Positions 34,031 through 43,068 of a stretch of 64,000 nucleotides of DNA are shown piece by piece. The notes below the pieces were generated by a model, which made no database searches, had not been told where the DNA came from, and saw only the letters and a list, made by a program, of their open reading frames with translations. Origin of the DNA: Hungatella sp. (GTDB lineage Bacteria > Bacillota > Clostridia > Lachnospirales > Lachnospiraceae); NCBI GenBank assembly GCA_009712635.1, contig WASS01000020.1, positions 372,001-436,000 of the forward strand, written 5' to 3'. Position numbers and translations under genes: made by a program. The first letter of the stretch is position 1. Each line of letters starts with the position of its first letter.

Positions 34031-34981
34031 CTAATCGTTCTCCAATCCAATGATCTCATTTGTGTCCTGCACAATCTTTTTCAACACCTGTTCCAGGTCA
34101 TAGTCAAATTCAGGAAGATACAAATCCCTGACTTCCCGTTCCCGTTTAAACCAGGTGATCTGCCGTTTGGCAAAATGTCTGGTATCCCGTTTCAGAATAT
34201 AAACTGCCTCCTCAAGGGTACAGTCTCCCTGAAGATAATCCAGTATCTCCTTATATCCCAGCCCCTGCATGGACACCATATTTCTGGTGCAGCCCATCTT
34301 TTTCAGCATTTTCACTTCTTCAACCAGCCCCTGTTCCATCATTAAATCCACCCGCCGGTCAATTCTCTGATACAACGTCTCCCGGTCCATGTTTACAGTA
34401 TAATAAAGGAAATCGTAGGGGGAAGCTTTTTCCCTCTCCCTGCGGTTATGTTCTGAAATCTTTTCTCCCGTCTGCCGGAAAAACTCAATGGCTCGGATTA
34501 CCCGCTTTCTGTTGTTGGGATGAATTTCCCCAGCAGCATCGGGATCCAGCTTTTGAAGCAGTTCATGTAGGTATTCCCCGCCTTTTTCGTTTCCCAACAG
34601 TTCCAGTTCCTCCCGAATGGAGGAGTCTTCGCCGTTATCGGTAAAATCAATATCGTAAAGAAGTGCCTGTATATAGAAACCGGTACCGCCTGTCACAATA
34701 GGAATATTTCCATGAGAGTAAATAGTATTCACTGCATCCTTGGCCATTTTCTGAAAAACTGCAACATTAAATTCCTCATCTGGATTTAAGACATCAATTA
34801 AATAATGGGGAACTCCTTTTTTCTCTTCTTCTGTGATTTTAGCAGATCCAATGTCCATATGGCGGTAAACCTGCATGGAGTCTGCACTGATAATTTCCCC
34901 TCCGATAGCTCGTGCCAGACGAACGGACAAATCTGTCTTGCCTGCAGCGGTAGGACCGGTAATAATAATTAATGGTTTCAT
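34031..34981 (-). CDS. miaA: tRNA dimethylallyltransferase
   Basis: 316 aa. P-loop GPTAAGKT at 9-16, isoprenoid and tRNA recognition in SADSMQVYRHMDIGSAK and GGTGFYIQALLYD, and an insertion domain with the C-terminal RHFAKRQITWFKRE. Adds a dimethylallyl group to A37 of tRNAs reading UNN codons; the product is the substrate for MiaB, encoded in the same gene run. Shares one base with mutL. Confidence 0.95.
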   Translation of the reverse strand: MKPLIIITGPTAAGKTDLSVRLARAIGGEIISADSMQVYRHMDIGSAKITEEEKKGVPHYLIDVLNPDEEFNVAVFQKMAKDAVNTIYSHGNIPIVTGGTGFYIQALLYDIDFTDNGEDSSIREELELLGNEKGGEYLHELLQKLDPDAAGEIHPNNRKRVIRAIEFFRQTGEKISEHNRREREKASPYDFLYYTVNMDRETLYQRIDRRVDLMMEQGLVEEVKMLKKMGCTRNMVSMQGLGYKEILDYLQGDCTLEEAVYILKRDTRHFAKRQITWFKREREVRDLYLPEFDYDLEQVLKKIVQDTNEIIGLEND

Positions 34982-36954
34982 CAGACAATCCTCTTAAATT
35001 TCTTTTCTAGTTCATATTTACTCATGGAAATGATGGTCGGTCTTCCATGGGGGCAGGCATAGGGATTTTCCAGTTTTAAAAGCTGGTCAATCAGTTCATT
35101 GGCTTCTGCTGATGACAGGGTATTTCCTCCCTTTACTGCCGCTTTGCAGGACATGGAAGCCACCTTTTCATAAATAATACCCGGATTGTTAAATGACATA
35201 TCATCGGACAAACCGTCAATCATTTCAATCAAAAGTTCTTTCTTCGCAATGGAAAACAGATTGGCCGGCACCCCTCTTACTGCAAATTCTCTCCCGCCAA
35301 AGGGTTCTATTTCAAAGCCCATATCTGTAAAAACGGATAAATGCCGGTTCAGCAAAAGTTCTTCATTCCGGTTTAAGGTCAGAATAATGGGAGGATTGAT
35401 TACCTGGGAAGTATATTCCCTGGTTTTAAGTGTTGCCATGGTTTTCTCATATAAAACCTTTTCATGGGCTGCATGCTGATCAATAATATAAAGCTGGTCA
35501 GAAAATTCCACCAGCCAGTAAGTATCAAACACCTGACCGATTAATTTATGCTTTTTGCGGGACTCTGCTTCTAATAGCTTACCGTCAAACAAATCCAGCT
35601 GTTCTGCTTTTGGTTCCTGTTTTTGCTCCTGCTTTTGTTCCTGTTCTGAACCATGTATCATTTCACTCTGCTTCACAGGCTCCGACCAACTCACAGAACG
35701 GATTTCCTCTGGCACGGAAGCCGGCGGTGCAAGCCAGTTTTCTTCCAGGGTATTTGCTTCTTTCACTGCTTCAGGCTGGGGAGGAATCAGTCGTTTAGGA
35801 AAAGGGCTTCCTTCAGAAAGCTTTTTTTCCTGAGAAGCAGCCGTCTGGTTTAACGCCATCAGCCTGTGATTTTCAAAAGGCTCCGGTGTGGGCTGAAACT
35901 TCTTTCCAGGCATTGCTTCTTTGGTTTCTTCCCCTTTTTTAGCCAGACTGACCTCCGGAATCAATTCTTTATGGGCAAGAGCATTGGCCACCGCCTGATA
36001 AACCATATGGTAAATCATTTCACCGTCGCGGAAACGAAGTTCCATTTTGGTGGGGTGAACATTTACATCAAGCAGTTCCGGTTCTATGGTAAAATGAAGC
36101 ATGGTAAATGGATACTTGTGCTGCATCATAAAAGGCCGGTAAGCTTCTTCAATGGCCCGTGAAATAATACTGCTTTTAATAAATCTTCCATTGATAAAAT
36201 AATTCTCATAATTGCGGTTGCCTCTGGCAATCACCGGTTTTCCGATAAAACCATGGACGGTTACCTCTCCCTTTTTTACGGAAACCTCTAAAAGGTTAGA
36301 TGCAATCTCTCTGCCAAATACCGTATATATAATATCTTTCAGATTATGGTTGCCGGAGGTGTGAAGCTTGTTCTGATTGTTCTGTATGAAACGTATGGAT
36401 ACCTCCGGATGGGATAATGCCAGCTTTTCTACCAGATCAGCCACATGGGCACCTTCCGTAACCGGAGTTTTTAAAAACTTTTTTCTTGCCGGAGTATTGA
36501 AAAATAAGTTTCTGGCAATGAAGGTGGTCCCTTCGGGGGCTCCGATTTCTTCCATGGAGCGTTCAATACCGCCTTCAATCTGATATCTGGTACCTGTTAA
36601 TCCCACACTGGTTTTCGTAATTATTTCCACCTGGGAAACAGATGCGATACTGGCAAGAGCCTCACCTCGAAACCCTAATGAGGACACAGTAAAAAGATCC
36701 TCAACGGATTTAATCTTACTGGTGGAATGGCGCAGGAAAGCAAGGGAAACCTCTTCCTTTGGGATACCGCAGCCATTATCCGTCACACGGATAAATGTGG
36801 TTCCCCCTTCTTTGATTTCCACCGTAACAGCCGTTGCCTTTGCATCAATTGCGTTCTCCAAAAGCTCCTTTACCACAGAAGCAGGGCGCTCAACCACTTC
36901 TCCTGCTGCTATTTTATTAATCGTATTTTGATCCAGTACGGTTATATTTGCCAT
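34981..36954 (-). CDS. mutL: DNA mismatch repair protein MutL
   Basis: 657 aa. N-terminal GHKL ATPase (VKELLENAIDA; DNGCGIP; GFRGEALASI), a Gln/Glu/Lys-rich linker (about 340-450) and a C-terminal domain with the endonuclease motif DQHAAHE (492-498) and CPHGRP (634-639). So this is a nicking MutL, as in bacteria without MutH. QLDLF at 452-456, just before the C-terminal domain, looks like a beta-clamp-binding motif. ATG at 36954, 18 bases after mutS. Confidence 0.96.
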   Translation of the reverse strand: MANITVLDQNTINKIAAGEVVERPASVVKELLENAIDAKATAVTVEIKEGGTTFIRVTDNGCGIPKEEVSLAFLRHSTSKIKSVEDLFTVSSLGFRGEALASIASVSQVEIITKTSVGLTGTRYQIEGGIERSMEEIGAPEGTTFIARNLFFNTPARKKFLKTPVTEGAHVADLVEKLALSHPEVSIRFIQNNQNKLHTSGNHNLKDIIYTVFGREIASNLLEVSVKKGEVTVHGFIGKPVIARGNRNYENYFINGRFIKSSIISRAIEEAYRPFMMQHKYPFTMLHFTIEPELLDVNVHPTKMELRFRDGEMIYHMVYQAVANALAHKELIPEVSLAKKGEETKEAMPGKKFQPTPEPFENHRLMALNQTAASQEKKLSEGSPFPKRLIPPQPEAVKEANTLEENWLAPPASVPEEIRSVSWSEPVKQSEMIHGSEQEQKQEQKQEPKAEQLDLFDGKLLEAESRKKHKLIGQVFDTYWLVEFSDQLYIIDQHAAHEKVLYEKTMATLKTREYTSQVINPPIILTLNRNEELLLNRHLSVFTDMGFEIEPFGGREFAVRGVPANLFSIAKKELLIEMIDGLSDDMSFNNPGIIYEKVASMSCKAAVKGGNTLSSAEANELIDQLLKLENPYACPHGRPTIISMSKYELEKKFKRIV

Positions 36955-36972
36955 GGCACCTGCTCCTTTTTC

Positions 36973-39627
36973 CTATTGCCAGCGATTTTTTAATTTAGTC
37001 TGCAGACGGTATAACGTATTCAGGGCATCTATGGGTGTCATATTGCCCAGTTCAAGTTCCCCTAATTCCCGGATAATATCGTCATCCTTTACCGTATCAA
37101 ACAGTGACATCTGCTGTAAATCCACTTCATCCGGCTTTGGAACAGCCTTTCGCTGGGTTATGCCGCCATTTGCTTCCGCAATTTCTTTTGCTTTTGCTGT
37201 AATATCCGCATCGCTTAACTCTGCAAGCAGTTCCTTTGCTCTGATTATGACAGTATCCGGAACGCCAGCCAGCTTGGCAACCTGGATTCCATAGCTTTTA
37301 TCGGCTCCGCCTTTAATAATTTTTCTTAAGAAAACAATATCATCGCCCTGCTCTTTCACAGCGATGCAATAGTTATTGACCCCGCCCATGGTTCCTTCTA
37401 ATTCGGTTAGTTCATGATAATGAGTGGCAAACAGTGTCTTTGCACCAAGAAGCTTTTGGTTGCTGATGTGCTCCACTACCGCCCATGCAATACTCAGGCC
37501 GTCGAAGGTACTGGTTCCTCTTCCAATCTCATCCAGGACAATCAGACTGTTTTTAGTCGCATTTCTAAGAATATTGGCAACCTCTGTCATCTCCACCATA
37601 AAGGTACTCTGACCGGAGGCCAGATCATCAGAAGCTCCCACCCTGGTAAAGATCCGGTCACAGATTCCTATGTTCGCTTCATCTGCAGGGACAAAACAGC
37701 CAATCTGAGCCATGAGCACAATCAAAGCCGTCTGCCTCATGTAAGTTGATTTTCCTGCCATGTTAGGTCCGGTTATAATAGACAGCCGGTTTTTGCCATT
37801 GTCCAGATAAACATCATTGGATACAAACATATCATCCCGAAGCATCTTTTCTACTACCGGATGGCGTCCGTTTTTAATATCAATGATACCTTTTTCATTA
37901 ATCTGGGGTTTTACATAATTATTTCTTGTTGCAACAGAAGATAAGGAAACCAGCACATCAATGCCTGCAATGGCTCTGGCGCTTTTTTGAATTCTCAGTA
38001 CCTTGGAAGCAATGGTATCACGGACTTCACAAAACAAGTCATATTCCAAGGAAAAAAGCTTATCTTCAGCCCCCAGTATAATGTCTTCCAGTTCTTTCAG
38101 CTCATTGGTGGTATAACGCTCTGCATTGGCCAGCGTCTGCTTTCTGATAAAATAATCCGGCACAAGGTCCTTAAAGGAATTGGTCACTTCAAAATAGTAT
38201 CCAAATACTTTGTTATATTTTACTTTCAGATTCTTGATTCCGCTTTTTTCTTTTTCTTTTGCCTCTAAGTCTGCCAGCCAGGTTTTTCCTTCTGTTTTTG
38301 CACTGCGAAGCTTATCCGCCTCTTCATGAAAACCTTCCCGTATGATTCCGCCCTCTCTGATGGAAACAGGCGGGTCTTCTATAATTGCACGCTCGATATA
38401 ATCCTTAATGTCATCAAGTGGATCCAGTTCGTTGTATAAATCAGTTAAAAGTTCGCTGGTAAATTCCTTCAGCAGCGTCTTAATATGGGGAAGCATCTCC
38501 AATGAACTTTTAAATGCAATTAAATCTCTTGGATTTGCGGTCTTATAGCTGATCCTTCCGATCAGACGTTCCAGATCATAGATGGGATTTAAATACTCAC
38601 CAATCTCTTCTCTGGATATGTAATTCATATTCAGCTCTTCAATGGCATTCTGACGCCCGATAATCTCAGATTTGTGAATCAGAGGCTGTTCCACATAGGT
38701 ACGCAGCATTCTGGCTCCCATAGCCGTTTTGGTGCGGTCAAGAACCCATAAAAGGCTTCCCCTTTTTTGCTTTTCCCTAAGGGTTTCAAGAAGCTCTAAG
38801 TTTCTTCTGGTAGAAGTATCGATTATCATGTACTGCCCGGTGGAATAAGGGGTGATCGTCGTGATATGGGACAGGCTGCTTTTCTGGGTCTCATACATGT
38901 ACTGCATCACTGCACCGGCTGCAATTACACCCATATCGTAATCATCAAGCCCAAGCCCGGTAAGGGTTCCTACCTGATAATGCTCACGTAAAATTTTTCT
39001 GCAGACTTCGTCGGAAAAATAATGATGATCCAGAGATGAAACAACAGTTTGATACCGGTTTTTTATGTCTTCTATGTCCACGCCTGACACGTAAAAGGCT
39101 TCATTGCAAATGATCTCAGAAGGTGAAAATTTATTGATTTCATCGATCAGCTCCCGATCCGATTCCACTTGCGTCACAAGAAAGTCTCCGGTGCTGATAT
39201 CAGTCACGGCGATTCCAAATGCTTCTCCGATGTAAACAACCCCCATGAGATAATTATTTCTTGTTTCATCAAGAGCCTGCGCGCTGGTTATGGTTCCGGG
39301 AGTTACCACACGGATTACTTCCCGCTTTACAAGTCCCTTCGCCTGTCTGGGATCTTCCATCTGTTCGGCGATGGCGACTTTGTATCCCTTTTGAACCAGA
39401 CGGTTTAAATAGGTTTCAACAGCATGATGAGGAACGCCGCACATAGGTGCCCGTTCCTCTAATCCGCATTCTTTTCCTGTTAAAGTTATTTCCAGCTCTC
39501 TGGATACCGTAATCGCATCTTCAAAAAACATTTCATAAAAGTCACCCAGTCTGTAAAATAAAAGACAGCCCGGGTATTCTTTTTTTGTTTCTAAATAATG
39601 AGCCATCATTGGCGATAATCCAGCCAT
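36973..39627 (-). CDS. mutS: DNA mismatch repair protein MutS
   Basis: 884 aa. Mismatch-reading domain I with the Phe-x-Glu motif in RLGDFYEMF, clamp and lever domains, Walker A GPNMAGKSTYMRQ, Walker B LIVLDEIGRGTST and FATHYHEL. Near the end QMSLF (839-843) is a beta-clamp-binding motif. Recognises mismatches and recruits MutL. ATG at 39627 after AGAGGAAAC. Confidence 0.97.
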   Translation of the reverse strand: MAGLSPMMAHYLETKKEYPGCLLFYRLGDFYEMFFEDAITVSRELEITLTGKECGLEERAPMCGVPHHAVETYLNRLVQKGYKVAIAEQMEDPRQAKGLVKREVIRVVTPGTITSAQALDETRNNYLMGVVYIGEAFGIAVTDISTGDFLVTQVESDRELIDEINKFSPSEIICNEAFYVSGVDIEDIKNRYQTVVSSLDHHYFSDEVCRKILREHYQVGTLTGLGLDDYDMGVIAAGAVMQYMYETQKSSLSHITTITPYSTGQYMIIDTSTRRNLELLETLREKQKRGSLLWVLDRTKTAMGARMLRTYVEQPLIHKSEIIGRQNAIEELNMNYISREEIGEYLNPIYDLERLIGRISYKTANPRDLIAFKSSLEMLPHIKTLLKEFTSELLTDLYNELDPLDDIKDYIERAIIEDPPVSIREGGIIREGFHEEADKLRSAKTEGKTWLADLEAKEKEKSGIKNLKVKYNKVFGYYFEVTNSFKDLVPDYFIRKQTLANAERYTTNELKELEDIILGAEDKLFSLEYDLFCEVRDTIASKVLRIQKSARAIAGIDVLVSLSSVATRNNYVKPQINEKGIIDIKNGRHPVVEKMLRDDMFVSNDVYLDNGKNRLSIITGPNMAGKSTYMRQTALIVLMAQIGCFVPADEANIGICDRIFTRVGASDDLASGQSTFMVEMTEVANILRNATKNSLIVLDEIGRGTSTFDGLSIAWAVVEHISNQKLLGAKTLFATHYHELTELEGTMGGVNNYCIAVKEQGDDIVFLRKIIKGGADKSYGIQVAKLAGVPDTVIIRAKELLAELSDADITAKAKEIAEANGGITQRKAVPKPDEVDLQQMSLFDTVKDDDIIRELGELELGNMTPIDALNTLYRLQTKLKNRWQ

Positions 39628-39654
39628 TCTCTTTTGTTTCCTCTTTTCTTCTGT

Positions 39655-41097
39655 TTATGGTCTTAACGTTCCCATATAGTAAAATCCCTTTGATTCATCT
39701 AGATATACGTCCACTATTGTTCCGATCAGAGAAGGATCTCCTTTAAAATGGACTGTTGTGTTGCTGCTTAACCGTCCGGTTAAATAGCCTTCTTTATGGT
39801 CATTTACTTCCTCTGCCAGAACCTTCTGAACCGTATGAACTTCCCTGCCGCAAACTTCAGATGAAATCTGCTGAACTAAGGACAGCAATCGGTCAAACCG
39901 GTCCTTTACAACTTCATCCGGTATCTGGTCTTCCATTTTCGCTGCCGGTGTTCCGGTGCGCTTGGAATAGATAAAGGTAAAGGCGCTGTCAAAACGTACT
40001 TTTCTCACTACGTCTAAGGTTTCTAAAAAGTCTTCCTCAGTTTCCCCTGGAAATCCTACAATAATATCGGTTGTAAGGGAAATATCCGGCATGGCAGTAC
40101 GAATTTTATCCACAAGTTCCAGATATTTTTCTTTTGTATATCTCCGGTTCATAAGCTTTAAGATCCGGCTGCTTCCTGACTGGAGAGGAAGATGAATGTG
40201 GCGGCATACTTTTTGGGAATTTTTCATCGCCTCAATCAGTTCATCGGATAAATCCTTTGGATGGGATGTCATAAAACGGATGCGCTCCAAACCTTCCACC
40301 TCATCTGCCTGGGAAAGAAGTTCCGCAAAGCTGACAGGTTCTTCCAGTGTTTTTCCATAGGAATTAACATTCTGTCCCAGCAGCATGATTTCTACCACAC
40401 CGTCATCTGCAAGTCCTTTAATTTCAGTAATAATGTCTTTGGGGCTGCGGCTGCGTTCTCTTCCTCTTACGTAAGGTACGATACAATAGCTGCAGAAATT
40501 ATCACAGCCAAACATGATGTTAACACCGGACTTAAACGAATATTTTCTGTCTGCCGGAAGGTCTTCCACCACCTGGTCTGTTCCCTTCCAGATGTCAACC
40601 ACCATCTTTTTGGCCTCCAGACGCTGGTATAAAAGCTCTGCCAGCTTATAGATGTTATGAGTACCAAAAATAACGTCTACAAACCGGTAGCTCTTTTTAA
40701 TCTTTTCTACCACATCCTCTTCCTGCATCATACATCCGCAAAGGGCGATTATCATATCAGGGTTCTTCTTTTTCAGGCTGTTTAAAACTCCAAGTCTTCC
40801 GTAAACCTTCAGATTGGCATTCTCTCTTACCGTACAGGTGTTATAAAGAACAAAATCCGCCTCTTCGGTATCTGTCTGTACAAACCCGACAGCTTCTAAA
40901 ATTCCTTCAAGCTTTTCGGAATCTCTGGAATTCATCTGACAGCCAAATGTCTGGGTGCAAAAGGTCATGGGGCGTCCAAGCTCTTCACTGCGGCGTTTTA
41001 CATACCCACTGACTTTTGCCATAAAATAATATTGTCTCTCAGGTTCTCTTACCGGTACTTCCCCTGTTAAATCTATCTGATCTATATCAATCTGCAT
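39655..41097 (-). CDS. miaB: tRNA-2-methylthio-N6-dimethylallyladenosine synthase
   Basis: 480 aa methylthiotransferase. N-terminal UPF0004 domain with cluster cysteines Cys53 (TFGCQMN), Cys88 (NTCTVRE) and Cys122 (CGCMMQ); radical-SAM cluster Cys198, 202 and 205 (CDNFCSYCIVPYVRG); C-terminal TRAM domain (about 410-480). Adds the methylthio group to i6A37 of tRNA. First gene of a miaB-mutS-mutL-miaA run behind a strong promoter; 27 bases separate it from mutS. Confidence 0.95.
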   Translation of the reverse strand: MQIDIDQIDLTGEVPVREPERQYYFMAKVSGYVKRRSEELGRPMTFCTQTFGCQMNSRDSEKLEGILEAVGFVQTDTEEADFVLYNTCTVRENANLKVYGRLGVLNSLKKKNPDMIIALCGCMMQEEDVVEKIKKSYRFVDVIFGTHNIYKLAELLYQRLEAKKMVVDIWKGTDQVVEDLPADRKYSFKSGVNIMFGCDNFCSYCIVPYVRGRERSRSPKDIITEIKGLADDGVVEIMLLGQNVNSYGKTLEEPVSFAELLSQADEVEGLERIRFMTSHPKDLSDELIEAMKNSQKVCRHIHLPLQSGSSRILKLMNRRYTKEKYLELVDKIRTAMPDISLTTDIIVGFPGETEEDFLETLDVVRKVRFDSAFTFIYSKRTGTPAAKMEDQIPDEVVKDRFDRLLSLVQQISSEVCGREVHTVQKVLAEEVNDHKEGYLTGRLSSNTTVHFKGDPSLIGTIVDVYLDESKGFYYMGTLRP

Positions 41098-41147
41098 CTG
41101 AAAAAATCCCTTTCATTCGTTCTGTTTTTAAACCCTTTATCAAAAGC

Positions 41148-41176
41148 ATTTTACATGAAACACCATAAAATGTCAA
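41148..41176 (-). promoter_or_regulatory. sigma-A promoter of miaB-mutS-mutL-miaA
   Basis: Perfect TTGACA (41171-41176), 17-base spacer, TAAAAT (41148-41153), minus strand, about 50 bases before the miaB start. Confidence 0.8.
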
Positions 41177-41226
41177 CTTTGCCAGACAGTTCTCCCGATT
41201 TTTTGAAACCGCAGCCAACAGCCTTT

Positions 41227-42738
41227 TTAGTAAGACGACCGAACCGTAACAGGCTCTGCTCCCACATTCTGGGTAAAGAACTCATCATGTTCTACTAACA
41301 ACATGGCCGGCTGAAATTTCAGTATCAGGTTTTCAATCTGGATTCTGGAGTATACATCGATAAAGTTTAATGGTTCATCCCATATATAAAGGTGAGCCTG
41401 CTCACATAAACTGCGAGCAATTAAAACTTTTTTCTTTTGTCCCTCACTAAATGTTTCCATGGGCTTTTGAAATTGTTCCCTTGAAAAATCCAGTTTCCTT
41501 AACAGTGCTTTAAACAGGGAATCCTCTACACCGCACTGTATTCCGTATTCTGTCAGACTTCCCTTTAAAAAGGAGGTGTCCTGGGAAACGTAGGAGATCT
41601 TCATTCCGCTTGCAGTTTCAATGGTCCCCTGGTAATCAATGGGATCACCCGCTGCTTTATTACCCAAAATCAATTTCAGAATGGTTGTTTTTCCGCTGCC
41701 ATTCTTTCCCTGAAGGGATATTCTCTGTCCCTGTTCAAGGCTTAGGCTGACCGGATCGCACACTGGTCCCTGGTAAAACGGGATAACATCTTTTAATACA
41801 AGAAGTATGCCGGAATGATGCTTTAATGGATACAGCTTTAAATCTTCTGCTTCCTCAATATTTTTTAACAGATCCTTTTTATCATCAATTGCCTGGTTCT
41901 GCCTGCGCTCCAGACTTTTTCTGCGCATCTGCATGCGCCTTGACTTTTCACCCACATAGGCTCTTGTATCAATGGACTTTTCGTGAATCATCGATTTTTT
42001 TCCTATTTTTGTGGATTCGACTTTATCCGCCCATTCTCCTGATTGTCTGGCTGCTGCTTCCAGATGTCGGATATCCTTCTTTAAACGTTCATTTTCCGAC
42101 TGTTCATATTGATCTTTTCTCTGGCGGTTTTCGTACCACATGGAGAAATTGCCTTTTTGAACCTCAATATCAGCGCGGTTAATGGATAAAATATGGTCGA
42201 CCGAATCATCTAAAAACTTACGGTCATGGGATACGAGAATAAATCCTTTTTTGCCGTTTAAATACTGACTGACCAATTCTCTTCCTTCCCTGTCCAAATG
42301 ATTGGTGGGTTCATCAATAAGCAGAAAATTGCCCTCCCGTAAAAACAACGCAGCCAGTAAAACCTTGGTTCGTTCTCCATTTGACAGAGTATTGTAGGGC
42401 CGATAAAGCACATCTTCTGAAACCTTAAGCTTTGTCAGCTCTCTTTTTATTTCCCAGTATGGGCAGTCGCCCAGAATGGAATTGATTATATCAAGGGTCT
42501 GTGCTTCCTTGTCCTCCACTTCATAGGGAAAGTAATCAAATGTAACGCTTGATACAATACTTCCTGTATATTCCATCCGGTTCATAAGAAGATTTAAAAA
42601 TGTAGTCTTCCCCCGCCCGTTTCTTCCTGTAAAACCAAGCTTCCAGTCTGTATCCAGCTGAAACGTAGCGTGTTCAAATACCGGATCGCTGCTTCCTTCG
42701 TAAGTAAATGAAAGATCTGTAACCTGAATCAATGACAT
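41227..42738 (-). CDS. Lsa-type ABC-F ribosome-protection ATPase
   Basis: 503 aa from ATG 42738, with GGAGGG six bases upstream; an ATG two codons earlier touches that site. Two ABC domains without membrane segments: Walker A TGRNGRGKTT, signature LSNGERTK and LIDEPTNHLD in the first; GKNGSGKTT, FSEGQKKK and IWDEPLNFIDV in the second. The long charged linker (about 190-310) is the ribosome-probing arm. The second signature and the EPLNFIDV box resemble Lsa and related ABC-F proteins that displace pleuromutilins, lincosamides and streptogramin A from the ribosome. Drug range cannot be read from sequence. Confidence 0.87.
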   Translation of the reverse strand: MSLIQVTDLSFTYEGSSDPVFEHATFQLDTDWKLGFTGRNGRGKTTFLNLLMNRMEYTGSIVSSVTFDYFPYEVEDKEAQTLDIINSILGDCPYWEIKRELTKLKVSEDVLYRPYNTLSNGERTKVLLAALFLREGNFLLIDEPTNHLDREGRELVSQYLNGKKGFILVSHDRKFLDDSVDHILSINRADIEVQKGNFSMWYENRQRKDQYEQSENERLKKDIRHLEAAARQSGEWADKVESTKIGKKSMIHEKSIDTRAYVGEKSRRMQMRRKSLERRQNQAIDDKKDLLKNIEEAEDLKLYPLKHHSGILLVLKDVIPFYQGPVCDPVSLSLEQGQRISLQGKNGSGKTTILKLILGNKAAGDPIDYQGTIETASGMKISYVSQDTSFLKGSLTEYGIQCGVEDSLFKALLRKLDFSREQFQKPMETFSEGQKKKVLIARSLCEQAHLYIWDEPLNFIDVYSRIQIENLILKFQPAMLLVEHDEFFTQNVGAEPVTVRSSY

Positions 42739-42744
42739 AGACAT

Positions 42745-42777
42745 CCCTCCAAATATTGCAGAAAATAAATTTCTGCA
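42745..42777 (-). promoter_or_regulatory. hairpin next to the ABC-F ribosome binding site
   Basis: TGCAGAAA / TTTCTGCA stem (42757-42764 with 42770-42777) with a 5-base loop, six bases upstream of the GGAGGG at 42745-42750. It may restrict or space translation initiation. Confidence 0.45.
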
Positions 42778-42778
42778 T

Positions 42779-42812
42779 AAAAAACAGCTGCAAGAATCAT
42801 ATTTCTCACAGC
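42779..42812 (-). terminator. leader terminator T2 of the ABC-F gene
   Basis: GCTGTGAGAA (42803-42812) pairs with TTCTTGCAGC (42787-42796), ten pairs including two G-U, loop of six, then TGTTTTTT on the minus strand. It precedes the ABC-F start by about 40 bases, so it would stop transcription before the gene. Its 3' arm can instead pair with a leader segment at 42901-42909. Confidence 0.7.
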
Positions 42813-42822
42813 CGAATCGGTC

Positions 42823-42846
42823 AAAAAGAACAGGCACGGCCGTTCT
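42823..42846 (-). terminator. leader terminator T1 of the ABC-F gene
   Basis: AGAACGGC / GCC-T-GTTCT stem with one bulged T and a CGT loop, followed by TTTT. An upstream direct repeat of its 3' arm (minus-strand GTGCCTGTT at 42912-42920 and again at 42829-42837) could pair with the 5' arm and prevent it. Confidence 0.6.
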
Positions 42847-42900
42847 CCTTGCAGATAGTGTCTATTTGGGGACACAAAAAGGGCTAGAGAATGAAGTAAT

Positions 42901-42920
42901 ATTCTTGCAAAAACAGGCAC
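42901..42920 (-). promoter_or_regulatory. candidate antiterminator segment in the ABC-F leader
   Basis: Minus-strand GTGCCTGTTTT followed by TTGCAAGAAT. The first part can pair with the 5' arm of T1. TGCAAGAAT pairs perfectly over nine bases with the 3' arm of T2 (42789-42797) or, over 11-12 bases, with the segment that starts at the leader stop codon (42963-42974). The three-way choice is the core of the proposed switch. Confidence 0.55.
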
Positions 42921-42973
42921 AATAAAAAAAGATATAAAAATATCCTAATCATCATGCAGTTACTTTACAAGAA

Positions 42974-42985
42974 TTATTTCTTCAT
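42974..42985 (-). CDS. three-codon leader ORF (Met-Lys-Lys-stop) before the ABC-F gene
   Basis: ATG AAG AAA TAA with an unusually good ribosome binding site, AAGGGGTG at 42991-42998, five bases upstream. About 24 bases separate it from the expected transcription start. Its stop codon's last base begins the segment that can pair with 42901-42912, so a ribosome held at the stop codon would free that segment. Very short leader ORFs are known before other Gram-positive ABC-F genes; this one is my assignment from spacing and context. Confidence 0.6.
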   Translation of the reverse strand: MKK

Positions 42986-43015
42986 CCTTTCACCCCTTCC
43001 ATTTCTTATGACGGT

Positions 43016-43044
43016 AGTTTATCATACAATAATTAAATTGTCAA
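43016..43044 (-). promoter_or_regulatory. promoter of the ABC-F leader
   Basis: Perfect TTGACA (43039-43044), 17-base spacer, TAAACT (43016-43021) with a TG extension (TGATAAACT), minus strand. It lies between motB and the leader ORF, giving an untranslated leader of about 270 nt. Confidence 0.75.
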
Positions 43045-43068
43045 ACAATAATACTCTGTTTTATCACG

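Noticed and set aside
42739-42837. N-terminal extension of the ABC-F protein
   Set aside because: It would translate the leader terminators; the GGAGGG site points to the ATG at 42738.
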